A stretch of 64,000 nucleotides of DNA from Rhodococcus opacus (lineage in GTDB: Bacteria > Actinomycetota > Actinomycetes > Mycobacteriales > Mycobacteriaceae). Positions 8,051-16,175 of this stretch are shown piece after piece; positions within the stretch are counted from its first letter, which is position 1, and each line of letters starts with the position of its first letter. Under the pieces are notes generated by a model, which had not been told where the DNA came from, ran no database searches, and saw only the letters and a program-made list of their open reading frames with translations. Both the position numbers and the translations under genes were made by a program. Where the stretch lies: positions 105,602 to 169,601 of the forward strand of contig NZ_JAAXPA010000017.1 in the NCBI RefSeq assembly GCF_012396235.1. Direction: 5' to 3'.

Positions 8051-9087
8051 GATCGGTGTTCCGGACCCGCACGGACAGGTTGCTGTTCGCCGTTCTCGTC
8101 CTGCTTCTCGTGTCCGCGGTGGGGGTGTCGGCGTGCGCTTCCGGCGCCGGTGACAGCGCCGGCGGCACCGGCGGTGCGCGCACGGCGGTCCTCGACGACC
8201 TGAATCCCGAACCTCTCGCGTCCCCCGCCACGCCGGTGCTGCCCGTCACGGTCCGCAGTTTCGACGGGGTGGACGTGACGATCACGGACGCGAGCCGGAT
8301 CGTGACCGCGGACCGCTACGGAACGCTCACCGAGACGGTCTTCGCGCTCGGACTCGGCGACAACGTGGTGGGCCGGGACATCGCCTCCGAGTTCCCGGCC
8401 GCACAGGACGTGCCGGTGGTGACCCCCGGCGGGCAGTCCCTCAACGCCGAGGCCATCCTCGACCTGGCTCCGACGGTGATCCTCACCGACACCAGCATCG
8501 GACCGCAGGCCGTGCAGGATCAGCTGCGGGCCGCCGGTGTTCCGGTCGTCTTCTTCGATCCGACGCGGACCCTCGAGGGTGTGCCCGGCCAGATCACGGC
8601 GGTGGCGAATGCGCTCGGTGTGCCCGAGCAGGGCCGCGAACTCGCGGCCCGCACCGAGAGTGAGATCACGGCCGCCCGGAGTCGCGCCCCGCAGGGCGAC
8701 GAGCCGCTGAAGATCGCGTTCCTCTATCTGCGCGGCACCGCGATCACCATGATCGGCGGCCCGGGCTCGGGCGCCGACTCGCTGATCGACGCACTCGGCG
8801 CCGTCGACGCGGGCACCGCCTCGGGCATCACGCAGCAGTTCGCGCCGATCACCAGCGAGGCCCTGATCGCCGCCGCCCCCGACGTCCTCCTGATGATGAC
8901 GGGCGGGCTCGAATCGATCGGCGGCATCGAGGGACTCGAGAAGATCCCCGGCGTGGCGCAGACTCCGGCGGGCAAGAACCAGCGCGTCGTGGACATGCAG
9001 GACGGGGTGCTGCTCAGCTTCGGCCCCAACACGGGCCGTGTTCTCGGCGCGTTGGCCGACGCCGTCTACCCGACCGCCAATCCATGA
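8047..9087 (+). CDS. hmuT: Heme ABC transporter substrate-binding lipoprotein
   Basis: A 346-residue periplasmic-type binding protein anchored as a lipoprotein: a basic N-terminus, a hydrophobic segment and a lipobox V-S-A-C with the lipidated Cys at residue 30. The body has the class III (FecB/BtuF-like) pattern, with two lobes joined by a long helix. Phrases such as SRIVTADRYGTLTETVFALGL and LDLAPTVILTD are typical of the family. It overlaps both hmuO (upstream) and the permease gene (downstream) by four bases. Heme is the likely ligand given the neighbouring heme oxygenase; a siderophore cannot be excluded from sequence alone. Confidence 0.9.
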   Translation: MRSVFRTRTDRLLFAVLVLLLVSAVGVSACASGAGDSAGGTGGARTAVLDDLNPEPLASPATPVLPVTVRSFDGVDVTITDASRIVTADRYGTLTETVFALGLGDNVVGRDIASEFPAAQDVPVVTPGGQSLNAEAILDLAPTVILTDTSIGPQAVQDQLRAAGVPVVFFDPTRTLEGVPGQITAVANALGVPEQGRELAARTESEITAARSRAPQGDEPLKIAFLYLRGTAITMIGGPGSGADSLIDALGAVDAGTASGITQQFAPITSEALIAAAPDVLLMMTGGLESIGGIEGLEKIPGVAQTPAGKNQRVVDMQDGVLLSFGPNTGRVLGALADAVYPTANP

Positions 9088-10157
9088 CCGTCGAAGACCT
9101 CCGCGCTCCGGGTAAGCCTTCCTCACGTACTCGAACCGGTGCCGTCCTCGGCGGCCTGCTGATCGCCCTCGTTGTCGCCGCCGTGTTCTCGGCCTGCATC
9201 GGACAGGTTCCGACCGGACCCGGAGAGGTTCTCGGCAGCATCCTGCACCGCATCGGCCTGGATCTCGGACCGATGCCCGCGCACCCCAGCGGTGAGGTGA
9301 CGCTGTGGGAGGTTCGGTTCCCGCGGGTGGTCCTCGCCATCCTGGTCGGGGCGGCGCTCGGATGCGCGGGTGCGCTGCTGCAGGGTGTGTTCGCCAACCC
9401 GCTCGCCGAACCGGGTGTCATCGGGGTGTCGGCCGGCGCTGCGGTCGGCGCCAGCGCCGCCATCGTGGTCGGCGGCGCGTTCGCGGCCGGGTGGACGGTG
9501 GCCGCGGCCGCCTTCGTCGCCGGACTGATCACCACCGTCGCCGTCTACGTCCTCGCCCGGCACGAGGGCCGCACCGAGGTGGTGACCCTCGTCCTCACCG
9601 GTGTGGCGGTCAACGCGTTCGCCGGCGGCCTCATCGCCTTCTTCACGTTCGTCGCGTCCCCTGCGGCGCGCGATCAGATCGTCTTCTGGCAACTCGGCAG
9701 CCTCAACGGGGCCACCTGGAACGCGGTCGCGGTGGTGGCGCCGATGACCGTCGCCGGGATCGCCGCCACGATGATGATCGCCGGGAAACTCGACCTGCTG
9801 TCCCTCGGCGAGAGCGCGGCCCGGCACCTCGGCCTCGACGTCGAGCGGCTGCGTCAGATCGCCGTGCTGATCGTCGCCCTGCTCGTCTCCTCCAGCGTCG
9901 CCTTCACCGGCATCATCCTGTTCGTCGGACTGGTGGTCCCGCACCTGATGCGCATCGCCGTCGGGCCGGGCCACCGGGCCCTGATTCCGGCGAGCGCGCT
10001 GTGCGGCTCGCTCGTGCTGCTCCTCGCCGACCTGGGCGCCCGGTCGCTCGTGGCGAACGCGGACCTCCCGCTCGGCATGCTGACGGCCCTCGTCGGCGGG
10101 CCGTTCTTCTTCTGGTTGCTGCGCCGCACCCGGGCCAGCCAGGGCGGGTGGGCATGA
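9084..10157 (+). CDS. hmuU: Heme ABC transporter permease (FecCD family)
   Basis: A 357-residue FecCD-family inner-membrane permease with about ten hydrophobic segments. Recognisable blocks are LWEVRFPRVVLAILVGAALG, GALLQGVFANPLAEPGVIGV (the coupling region), VLTGVAVNAF and FVGLVVPHLMRI near the end. It should dimerise and pair with HmuT and HmuV to import heme. Its start overlaps the hmuT stop (ATGA) and its end overlaps the hmuV start (ATGA), so stoichiometric production is likely. Confidence 0.92.
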   Translation: MTVEDLRAPGKPSSRTRTGAVLGGLLIALVVAAVFSACIGQVPTGPGEVLGSILHRIGLDLGPMPAHPSGEVTLWEVRFPRVVLAILVGAALGCAGALLQGVFANPLAEPGVIGVSAGAAVGASAAIVVGGAFAAGWTVAAAAFVAGLITTVAVYVLARHEGRTEVVTLVLTGVAVNAFAGGLIAFFTFVASPAARDQIVFWQLGSLNGATWNAVAVVAPMTVAGIAATMMIAGKLDLLSLGESAARHLGLDVERLRQIAVLIVALLVSSSVAFTGIILFVGLVVPHLMRIAVGPGHRALIPASALCGSLVLLLADLGARSLVANADLPLGMLTALVGGPFFFWLLRRTRASQGGWA

Positions 10158-11032
10158 GTCCGGCATTCCACCCGCTCCGCACCCGCATCGGCGAAGCGAT
10201 CGAGCAGAGCCTGTTCCGGCGGACCGACCCGGTGCCGCCGCCGCGCTCCTCGGGGGCCGTGACGCTGCGGGCGGACAGCATCGCCGTCACCCGCGGGGGC
10301 AGGCCCGTGCTCGAGGACGTGTCCGTCGACGTGCGGATCGGGGAAGTCCTCGTTCTCGTCGGCCCCAACGGGGCGGGCAAGTCGACGCTCCTCGCGGCGC
10401 TGTCGGGCGATCAGGACGTGCATTCGGGAACCGTGCACCTCGACGACCGGAACCTCGGCGGCTGGACGGCGCTCGAGATGGCTCAGCGCCGGGCGGTCCT
10501 CCCCCAGCAGAACACGGTCGGATTCTCGTTCACCGCACGTCAGGTGATCACGATGGGCCGCTCACCGTGGGCGCGCACGCCCCGCTCCGACGACGACGCC
10601 CCCGCCATCGCCGAGGCCATGCGGATCTGCGACGTCGTGGCGTTCGCCGACCGGCCGTTCACGGCGCTCTCGGGTGGCGAGCGTGCCCGGGTGGCACTGG
10701 CGCGGGTGCTCGCGCAGCGCACCGAGACGATCCTGCTCGACGAGCCCACTGCCGCCCTCGACCTCGGCCACCAGGAGACCGTGATGCGTCTCGCCCGCTC
10801 CCGTGCGGAGCAGGGCACCGCGGTGGTGGTCGTCCTCCACGACCTCGCGCTCGCCGCCGCGTACGCGGACCGGATCGTGGTCCTCGAGCAGGGACGCGTC
10901 GCCGCCGACGGGCCTCCCGGCGACGTCCTGTCCGAGGAATTGCTGACCCGGGTGTACGGGCACCCCGTCGAGGTCATCGAGCACCCGGTGACCGGTGCGA
11001 CCCTCGTCCTCCCCCGCCGCGATCAGCGCTAG
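10154..11032 (+). CDS. hmuV: Heme ABC transporter ATP-binding protein
   Basis: A 292-residue ABC ATPase that energises heme import. Walker A is GPNGAGKST (about residues 73-81), the Q-loop is in VLPQQNTVGFS, the signature is LSGGERARVALAR (about 175), Walker B is TILLDEPTAALD and the switch His is in VVLHDLALA. About 35 extra residues precede the nucleotide-binding domain. The start (ATG at 10154) overlaps the permease stop. The gene ends only 10 bases from a convergent gene, with no visible hairpin between them. Confidence 0.93.
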   Translation: MSPAFHPLRTRIGEAIEQSLFRRTDPVPPPRSSGAVTLRADSIAVTRGGRPVLEDVSVDVRIGEVLVLVGPNGAGKSTLLAALSGDQDVHSGTVHLDDRNLGGWTALEMAQRRAVLPQQNTVGFSFTARQVITMGRSPWARTPRSDDDAPAIAEAMRICDVVAFADRPFTALSGGERARVALARVLAQRTETILLDEPTAALDLGHQETVMRLARSRAEQGTAVVVVLHDLALAAAYADRIVVLEQGRVAADGPPGDVLSEELLTRVYGHPVEVIEHPVTGATLVLPRRDQR

Positions 11033-11042
11033 ACCGCGGGGT

Positions 11043-11396
11043 TCACAGCCCGTCGATGACCGCGCCGAGGCGGCTGAGCACCGCACGCACGGTGATTCCG
11101 TCCTCCGGCCCTGCCACGTGGGAATCGGGATCGGACACGGCATCTCTCACGACGGCGACGATGCTGCGCTCATCGGTCAGGTCGATCTCCCGGACCGAGC
11201 GTCGCGCCGACGCCACGATGTCGTCCGGAGCCGGGACCTCGGTTTCGACGTCGGCGCGGTAGACCTCGACGTGCATCGTGCTCTTGCGCACCCGGAATGC
11301 GTAGGAGTTACCTTCTGCGGTCCGGCCGAAGCCGTGTGCGTGCGGTCCTACCGAGATGTCTTCGACGGTGAACGTCGGTGTTTCGGGTATTTCCAC
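11043..11396 (-). CDS. Conserved hypothetical protein (117 aa)
   Basis: I do not recognise a domain. The protein is acidic, has no membrane segment and begins with a GTG preceded by GAGGAGAAG. Its position between the upstream import genes and a LppL-type lipoprotein matches where M. tuberculosis has the small gene Rv2137c, so it is probably that orthologue; this rests on gene order recalled from memory. It is divergent from lppL (184 bases between starts), a region in which I see no convincing operator. Confidence 0.7.
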   Translation of the reverse strand: MEIPETPTFTVEDISVGPHAHGFGRTAEGNSYAFRVRKSTMHVEVYRADVETEVPAPDDIVASARRSVREIDLTDERSIVAVVRDAVSDPDSHVAGPEDGITVRAVLSRLGAVIDGL

Positions 11397-11580
11397 GGTC
11401 TTCTCCTCGATGACCTGGGCCGGCGATCGGAAGACCGCCGGGCGCGGGGTCGATGTTTCTCACGGTATCGCCTCGGCACCCGCTCGGCACCGACCGCATT
11501 CGTGGGCGTTTCGCGGATCAGGGATGCTTGTGGGCAGTTGTACAGGTGTAGGTCGATGAGAGAACCCCGAGGAGCAGCAC

Positions 11581-12591
11581 ATGGGTAGACCGGGAGCGCG
11601 CGTCGTCGCCTCGTGTATCGGAGTGGCATTTCTACTGGTCACGGGCTGTTCGTCGAACTCCGACGAGGATCAGGCGATCACGATCGCGCCCGCGAGTGCC
11701 GCACAGTCCCCGGCCCAGAACACCACGCCTGCCGGTGTCGTCCACCCTCTCGGACTGCCCATCGAGTCCACCACATTCGACCCCGAGACCCGCACGACCG
11801 TCGTCCTGGGCGGCGAAGGCAACCAGGTCCTGCTGTTCCCGGCGGGGGATTTCACAGCGCCTCCGCGGGTGATTCCGCTGGACGACACCGTCGCCCAGGT
11901 CTCCCTCGCCCCCGGCGGTGTGGCGTTACTCGCCATGAACACGCAGGTAGGACGCCTGGACCTGCGAACCGGCGAGCTGGTGTTCGTCCCGGCCGACGGC
12001 GACGTCCGGTCGGTCGCCCAACTGCCCGACGGGCGGCTGGCGATGGGCCTGGGCAATGGCGAGATTCACATCGTGAACACCGACACGAACGAGTCACAGG
12101 TGATCGGCGGTCTCACGTCCGTCGACGGGCTTGCCGTCGTCGGCGACTCACTCACCGCCCTCGACCGTGGTCAGACGTCCGTCACCGCCATCGACGTCCC
12201 CGCTGCCGCGCTCGGTGTCGCGCTGCGCGCCGGGGAAGGTGCGACGCAGCTCACGACCGATCACTACGGACGGATCCTCGTCACCGACACAACCGGCGAC
12301 GAACTGCTCGCCTACACCACCGACACACTGATGCTCCGCCAGCGGTTCCCCGCCGGGCTCGCGCCGTACGCCGTCGCCTACGACGACACCGCCGACCGGG
12401 CGTGGGTCACGCTGACCGAGACCAACGAAGTGGTCGGATTCGACCTGTCGAGCGGTGTCGGCGTGGAAACGGCACGGTATCCCACCGTCCGGCAGCCGAA
12501 CTCTGTCACTGTGGATACCGTGAACGGTGACCTCCTGATCGGTTCCGCGACGGGAGACGGCCTGCAGCAGATCCCGACGAGGAGTTCGTAG
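11581..12591 (+). CDS. lppL: LppL-like lipoprotein with beta-propeller-type repeats
   Basis: A 336-residue exported lipoprotein. The signal ends in a lipobox V-T-G-C with Cys at residue 23, followed by a Ser/Asp-rich linker. The rest reads as repeated strands of YVTN/NHL beta-propeller type (for example GRLDLRTGELVFVPADG, GEIHIVNTDTNESQVIGG and NEVVGFDLSSG), suggesting a binding surface rather than an enzyme. It is followed without a gap by DUF5703 and then pyrD, the order at M. tuberculosis lppL-pyrD. The ligand is unknown. A role near the membrane pyrimidine enzyme is only a guess from position. Confidence 0.85.
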   Translation: MGRPGARVVASCIGVAFLLVTGCSSNSDEDQAITIAPASAAQSPAQNTTPAGVVHPLGLPIESTTFDPETRTTVVLGGEGNQVLLFPAGDFTAPPRVIPLDDTVAQVSLAPGGVALLAMNTQVGRLDLRTGELVFVPADGDVRSVAQLPDGRLAMGLGNGEIHIVNTDTNESQVIGGLTSVDGLAVVGDSLTALDRGQTSVTAIDVPAAALGVALRAGEGATQLTTDHYGRILVTDTTGDELLAYTTDTLMLRQRFPAGLAPYAVAYDDTADRAWVTLTETNEVVGFDLSSGVGVETARYPTVRQPNSVTVDTVNGDLLIGSATGDGLQQIPTRSS

Positions 12592-12831
12592 ATGGCATCG
12601 CATTCACGTCGACTCCCCTCCGGGTGGGAGATCGAATCCGAGGACTTCGAGTACGTGCCGCTCCGGCTGCCACCCGACGTCACCCGTATCAGTGCTTCGA
12701 TGAGGTTGGCCATCCAGGCGGAGTTCGGTGGCTGGGAGCTGTCCCGGGTCCGCCTGTACTCCGACGGTAGCCGCCGTGTGCTGCTCAAACGAAGGAAGAC
12801 CGCTCACCATGTCCCCGACCCCGCAATCTAG
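12592..12831 (+). CDS. DUF5703 family small protein (79 aa)
   Basis: A 79-residue soluble protein with an [20 protein letters not shown] block and an Arg/Lys-rich C-terminus ([10 protein letters not shown]). Its ATG immediately follows the lipoprotein stop codon (TAGATG), and it ends 10 bases before the likely pyrD start, so the three genes are probably one transcript. The family is a conserved actinobacterial domain without a known role. The mix of aromatic and basic residues would suit nucleic acid or membrane surface binding, but that is inference. Confidence 0.8.
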   Translation: MASHSRRLPSGWEIESEDFEYVPLRLPPDVTRISASMRLAIQAEFGGWELSRVRLYSDGSRRVLLKRRKTAHHVPDPAI

Positions 12832-12841
12832 GGAGACCTCC

Positions 12842-13912
12842 TTGTACCACCTGCTCCTACGGGTGATGTTCCGCGTTCCTCCGGAGCGGATTCATCACCT
12901 GGCCTTCGCTGCGATGCGCCTGGTCACGCGGTTCTCGCCGTTGCGTCAGCTCGTCGGCAAGGTTCTCGTCGTGGACGATCCGGTACTGCGGAACACCGTG
13001 TTCGGACTCGACTTCCCGGCGCCGCTCGGTCTGGCCGCCGGGTTCGACAAGGATGCGACCGGCGTCGACGCGTGGGGTCCCCTCGGCTTCGGGTTCGCCG
13101 AGGTGGGCACCGTCACCGCCCAGGCCCAGCCCGGCAACCCGGCTCCCCGCCTGTTCCGGCTGCCCGCGGACCGCGCCCTGATCAACCGGATGGGTTTCAA
13201 CAACCACGGCGCAGGCAATGCCGCCAATCATCTTCGTCAGCGCCGGGCCGGTGTCCCGATCGGCGCGAACATCGGCAAGACCAAGATCGTCGACGCCGCG
13301 GACGCCCCGGCCGACTACACGGCGAGCGCGCAACTACTGGGCCCGCTGGCCGATTTCATGGTGGTCAACGTCAGCTCACCCAACACCCCGGGACTGCGGG
13401 ACCTGCAGGCCGTCGAATCTCTCCGGCCTCTCCTGCGTGCCGTTCTCGACTGCGTGACCGTCCCGGTTCTGGTGAAGATCGCCCCCGACCTGTCCGACGA
13501 CGACGTCGATGCGGTCGCGGATCTCGCGCTCGAACTCGGCCTGGCCGGCATCGTCGCGACCAACACCACCATCCGCCGGGACGGGCTGAACACCCCGGAC
13601 GACGAGGTGTCCGCGATCGGCGCGGGCGGGTTGTCGGGACCTCCGGTCGCCGAACGATCGCTCAAGGTCCTCCGCCGCCTGCACGCGCGGGTGGGTGATC
13701 GCCTGGTGCTGATCTCCGTCGGCGGCATCGAGACGGTCGACCAGGCATGGGAACGGATCCTGGCCGGGGCGTCCCTCGTGCAGGGTTACACCGGCTTCAT
13801 CTACGGCGGGCCGTTCTGGGCTCGCCGCATCCACAAGGGGCTGGCCCGGAAGGTGCGCGAGGCCGGCTACTCCTCCGTCGCCGATGCGGTCGGCGCCGGC
13901 GCCGTGCGCTGA
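12842..13912 (+). CDS. pyrD: Dihydroorotate dehydrogenase (quinone), class 2
   Basis: Membrane-associated flavoenzyme that oxidises dihydroorotate to orotate with quinone as acceptor (de novo pyrimidine synthesis). The N-terminal helices ([21 protein letters not shown]), the FMN-binding [25 protein letters not shown] with the class 2 catalytic Ser, and the C-terminal [17 protein letters not shown] are all present. I chose the TTG at 12842: it aligns with the family N-terminus and follows GGGAG with correct spacing, giving 356 residues. An ATG at 12809 would overlap DUF5703 and add 11 residues. Confidence 0.95.
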   Translation: MYHLLLRVMFRVPPERIHHLAFAAMRLVTRFSPLRQLVGKVLVVDDPVLRNTVFGLDFPAPLGLAAGFDKDATGVDAWGPLGFGFAEVGTVTAQAQPGNPAPRLFRLPADRALINRMGFNNHGAGNAANHLRQRRAGVPIGANIGKTKIVDAADAPADYTASAQLLGPLADFMVVNVSSPNTPGLRDLQAVESLRPLLRAVLDCVTVPVLVKIAPDLSDDDVDAVADLALELGLAGIVATNTTIRRDGLNTPDDEVSAIGAGGLSGPPVAERSLKVLRRLHARVGDRLVLISVGGIETVDQAWERILAGASLVQGYTGFIYGGPFWARRIHKGLARKVREAGYSSVADAVGAGAVR

Positions 13913-13931
13913 CACGGACCGTACACAGACC

Positions 13932-13966
13932 GGTGGCCGGCGAATCCCGAGGATTCGCCGGCCACC
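13932..13966. terminator. 16-bp hairpin between convergent pyrD and PEBP genes
   Basis: Perfect 16-base arms (13932-13947 and 13951-13966) flank a 3-base loop CGA. The hairpin lies 19 bases after the pyrD stop and 22 bases from the stop of the opposite-strand gene, so it probably serves both. Confidence 0.85.
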
Positions 13967-13988
13967 CGCGTCTTCCGAAGCTACCGAG

Positions 13989-14519
13989 CTACTGCTCGTA
14001 CGTCCCCTGGATCTTCGCGCGAGCGATCGCATGCGAGAACAGGTTGAAACCCAGGAACGCCGGCGTCGAGTCGGCGGTGACCCCGTCGAGAGTCTCCACG
14101 TCGAGCGCGTGGACCACGAAGATGTAGCGGTGCGGTCCGTGCCCTTCCGGCGGGGCCGCGCCGAGGAAACGACGCAATCCGGCGTCGTTCTTCAGCGTGA
14201 TCGCACCGCTCGGCAGCCCGGTTCCGTCGTCGTCGCCTGCGCCGCTCACCAGCGTGGTCGTGTCGGCCGGAATGTTGGCGACCGCCCAGTGCCAGAATCC
14301 GGACGCCGTCGGCGCGTCGGGGTCGTACACCGTCACCGCGAAGCTCTTGGTCTCGGCGGGGAACCCCGACCACGACAGCTGCGGCGAGTTGTCGTAGCCG
14401 CCGGCGCCGAAGATTCCGCTGACCTGTTCCTTGTTCATCGGCTGTCCGTCGGTGACGTCGGTGGAGGTCAGCTCGAAACTCGGCAGGTCGGGAAGTGCCT
14501 CGTACGGGTCGTGTGACAT
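13989..14519 (-). CDS. PEBP family protein (YbhB/YbcL, Raf-kinase-inhibitor-like)
   Basis: A 176-residue cytosolic protein of the phosphatidylethanolamine-binding superfamily, the size of M. tuberculosis Rv2140c (TB18.6). The ligand-pocket signature is present: [33 protein letters not shown] (the DPDAP and H-W motifs) and [13 protein letters not shown]. The start ([13 protein letters not shown]) is preceded by GAGAGG; the longer open frame upstream is not needed. It lies 34 bases downstream of the M20 peptidase gene on the same strand. Bacterial PEBPs bind small anions or phospholipid headgroups; the natural ligand is not known. Confidence 0.92.
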   Translation of the reverse strand: MSHDPYEALPDLPSFELTSTDVTDGQPMNKEQVSGIFGAGGYDNSPQLSWSGFPAETKSFAVTVYDPDAPTASGFWHWAVANIPADTTTLVSGAGDDDGTGLPSGAITLKNDAGLRRFLGAAPPEGHGPHRYIFVVHALDVETLDGVTADSTPAFLGFNLFSHAIARAKIQGTYEQ

Positions 14520-14553
14520 GCGGTTCCTCTCTTGTCGCGTATCGGTTCTCGGA

Positions 14554-15906
14554 TCAGCTGTGGAGCAGAAAATGTTCCAGCACGCGTGTACCGAACAGTA
14601 GTGCGTCGACCGGTACCCGTTCGTCGACACCGTGGAACAGCGCGCTGAAATCCAGGTCGGCGGGCAGCTGCAGCGGAGCGAACCCGAAGCACCGGATGCC
14701 GAGCTTCGCGAACGCCTTGGCGTCGGTTCCACCCGACAGCATGTAGGGCACGGTCCGGGCACCGGGATCGTGCGCGAGAATCGCGTCGTTCATGGCGTCC
14801 ACGAGATGTCCGTCGAACGTCGTCTCGTAGGAGTCGAGTTTCGTGATCCATTCGCGCTGGACGTCCGGCCCGATGAGCTCGTCGACCGTCGCCTCGAACT
14901 CGGCCTGCCTGCCAGGCAGGATCCGGCAGTCGACGACCGCCTCCGCGGTCTGCGGGATGACGTTGGCCTTGTAGCCGGCCGAGAGCATGGTCGGGTTCGC
15001 GGTGTCGCGGAGGGTAGCGCCGATGATGTTGGCGATGGTGCCGAGTTTCGCGAGGGTGCCGTCGAGGTCGGGCGACTTCGGGTCGAAGTCGAGTCCGGTC
15101 TCCTCACCCGCCGCTTCGAGGAATTCGGCCACCGAATCGGAGATGACCAACGGGAACGTGTGCGCACCCAGCCGGGCGACCGCCTGCGCCAGGATGGTGA
15201 CGGCGTTGTCAGTGTGCAGGAACGAGCCGTGCCCGGCGCGACCCTTGGCCGTCAGCCGCATCCATCCGAGACCCTTCTCGGCGGTCTCGACGAGATAGAG
15301 CCTGCGGTCGGTGCCGTCCGGTCGCGGAACGGTCAGGGAGAAACCGCCGACCTCACCGACCGCCTCCGTGACACCCTCGAACAGATCGGGCCGATTCTCG
15401 ACGAGCCACTGGCAACCGTACTTGCCACCGGCCTCCTCGTCGGCGACGAAGGCGAACACGAGGTCGCGGGGAGGAACGATCCCCTCGGCCTTGAACTGGC
15501 GGGCGACCGCCAGGATCATCCCGACCATGTCCTTCATGTCGACGGCGCCGCGACCCCACACGTAACCGTCCTCGACGGCTCCGGAGAACGGGTGCACACG
15601 CCAGTCGGCGGGCTCGGCGGGAACGACGTCGAGGTGGCCATGCAGCATGAGGGCGCCGCGGTCGGGGTTCGAGCCCTTCAGCCGGGCGAACACGTTGCCG
15701 CGGCCCGGTGCACCCGACTCCACGTACGCGGTCTCGTAGCCCACTTCCTGCAGCTGGGCCGCCACCCACTCCGCACACTCGCGTTCGCCCTTCGTCGTGG
15801 CGAGCTCTCCGGTGTTGGACGTGTCGAAGCGGATCAGTGAACTGACGAGATCCACGACTTCGGCTTCGGCGCGACCCTGGCCTGGGGTTTCCTGTGTAGT
15901 TGGCAC
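14554..15906 (-). CDS. M20-family metallopeptidase (DapE/ArgE/ACY1-like)
   Basis: A 450-residue di-zinc amidohydrolase. Metal-site motifs are [11 protein letters not shown] (His and the catalytic Asp), [11 protein letters not shown] (bridging Asp), [12 protein letters not shown] (catalytic Glu and metal Glu) and a late His in [11 protein letters not shown] dimerisation domain lies between about residues 195 and 310. The M. tuberculosis counterpart by position is Rv2141c (sometimes called dapE2). The product could release amino acids from acylated or dipeptide substrates. It is unlikely to be the main lysine-pathway DapE, which is shorter. A PEBP gene follows in the same direction. Confidence 0.9.
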   Translation of the reverse strand: MPTTQETPGQGRAEAEVVDLVSSLIRFDTSNTGELATTKGERECAEWVAAQLQEVGYETAYVESGAPGRGNVFARLKGSNPDRGALMLHGHLDVVPAEPADWRVHPFSGAVEDGYVWGRGAVDMKDMVGMILAVARQFKAEGIVPPRDLVFAFVADEEAGGKYGCQWLVENRPDLFEGVTEAVGEVGGFSLTVPRPDGTDRRLYLVETAEKGLGWMRLTAKGRAGHGSFLHTDNAVTILAQAVARLGAHTFPLVISDSVAEFLEAAGEETGLDFDPKSPDLDGTLAKLGTIANIIGATLRDTANPTMLSAGYKANVIPQTAEAVVDCRILPGRQAEFEATVDELIGPDVQREWITKLDSYETTFDGHLVDAMNDAILAHDPGARTVPYMLSGGTDAKAFAKLGIRCFGFAPLQLPADLDFSALFHGVDERVPVDALLFGTRVLEHFLLHS

Positions 15907-15957
15907 TCCACGTTCCTACCACCGCAGCAGCGGAAACGCTCAGGTGAGAGGGGCGAT

Positions 15958-15986
15958 TTGGGCCGTGGCGGTTCATCGGTTAATCT
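15958..15986 (+). promoter_or_regulatory. Promoter of tRNA-Leu
   Basis: A -35 TTGGGC (15958-15963) and a -10 TAATCT (15981-15986) are separated by 17 bases. Transcription would start about 25 bases before the mature tRNA 5' end. Both hexamers are close to the housekeeping sigma consensus. Confidence 0.6.
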
Positions 15987-16017
15987 TTTGCAGCACCCAT
16001 GAAATGGGGGCAAGCAA

Positions 16018-16103
16018 GTCCGAGTGGCGGAATGGCAGACGCGCTAGCTTGAGGTGCTAGTGTCCTATTAACGGACGTGGGGGTTCAAGTCCCCCCTCGG
16101 ACA
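16018..16103 (+). tRNA. tRNA-Leu (anticodon GAG)
   Basis: An 86-base class II tRNA. The acceptor arms GTCCGAG and CTCGGAC pair fully, with discriminator A. The anticodon arm CTAGC-TTGAGGT-GCTAG places GAG at 16051-16053. The long variable arm (GTGTCC...GGACGT) is typical of leucine tRNAs. The T arm contains GTTCAAGTC. The gene ends CAC, so only part of CCA might be encoded. It reads CTC and CTT codons. Confidence 0.95.
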
Positions 16104-16123
16104 CTCTGAGTTGAGACAGACGA

Positions 16124-16154
16124 GAAGGCCCCGGTTCATCGAACCGGGGCCTTC
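16124..16154 (+). terminator. 14-bp terminator hairpin after tRNA-Leu
   Basis: GAAGGCCCCGGTTC and its exact complement flank a 3-base ATC loop and are followed by TTCGTG. It separates the tRNA from the next gene, whose start is 22 bases further on. Confidence 0.85.
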
Positions 16155-16175
16155 TTCGTGAGAGGGCGAAGTTCG

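Noticed and set aside
12809..12841. ATG start for pyrD
   Set aside because: It would overlap DUF5703 and add residues not seen in PyrD proteins; TTG 12842 fits better. It is kept as an alternative only.
16018..16103. tRNA-Leu as an integration site for a genomic island
   Set aside because: No repeat of the tRNA 3' end is found downstream and no integrase gene lies near; the region is syntenic core.
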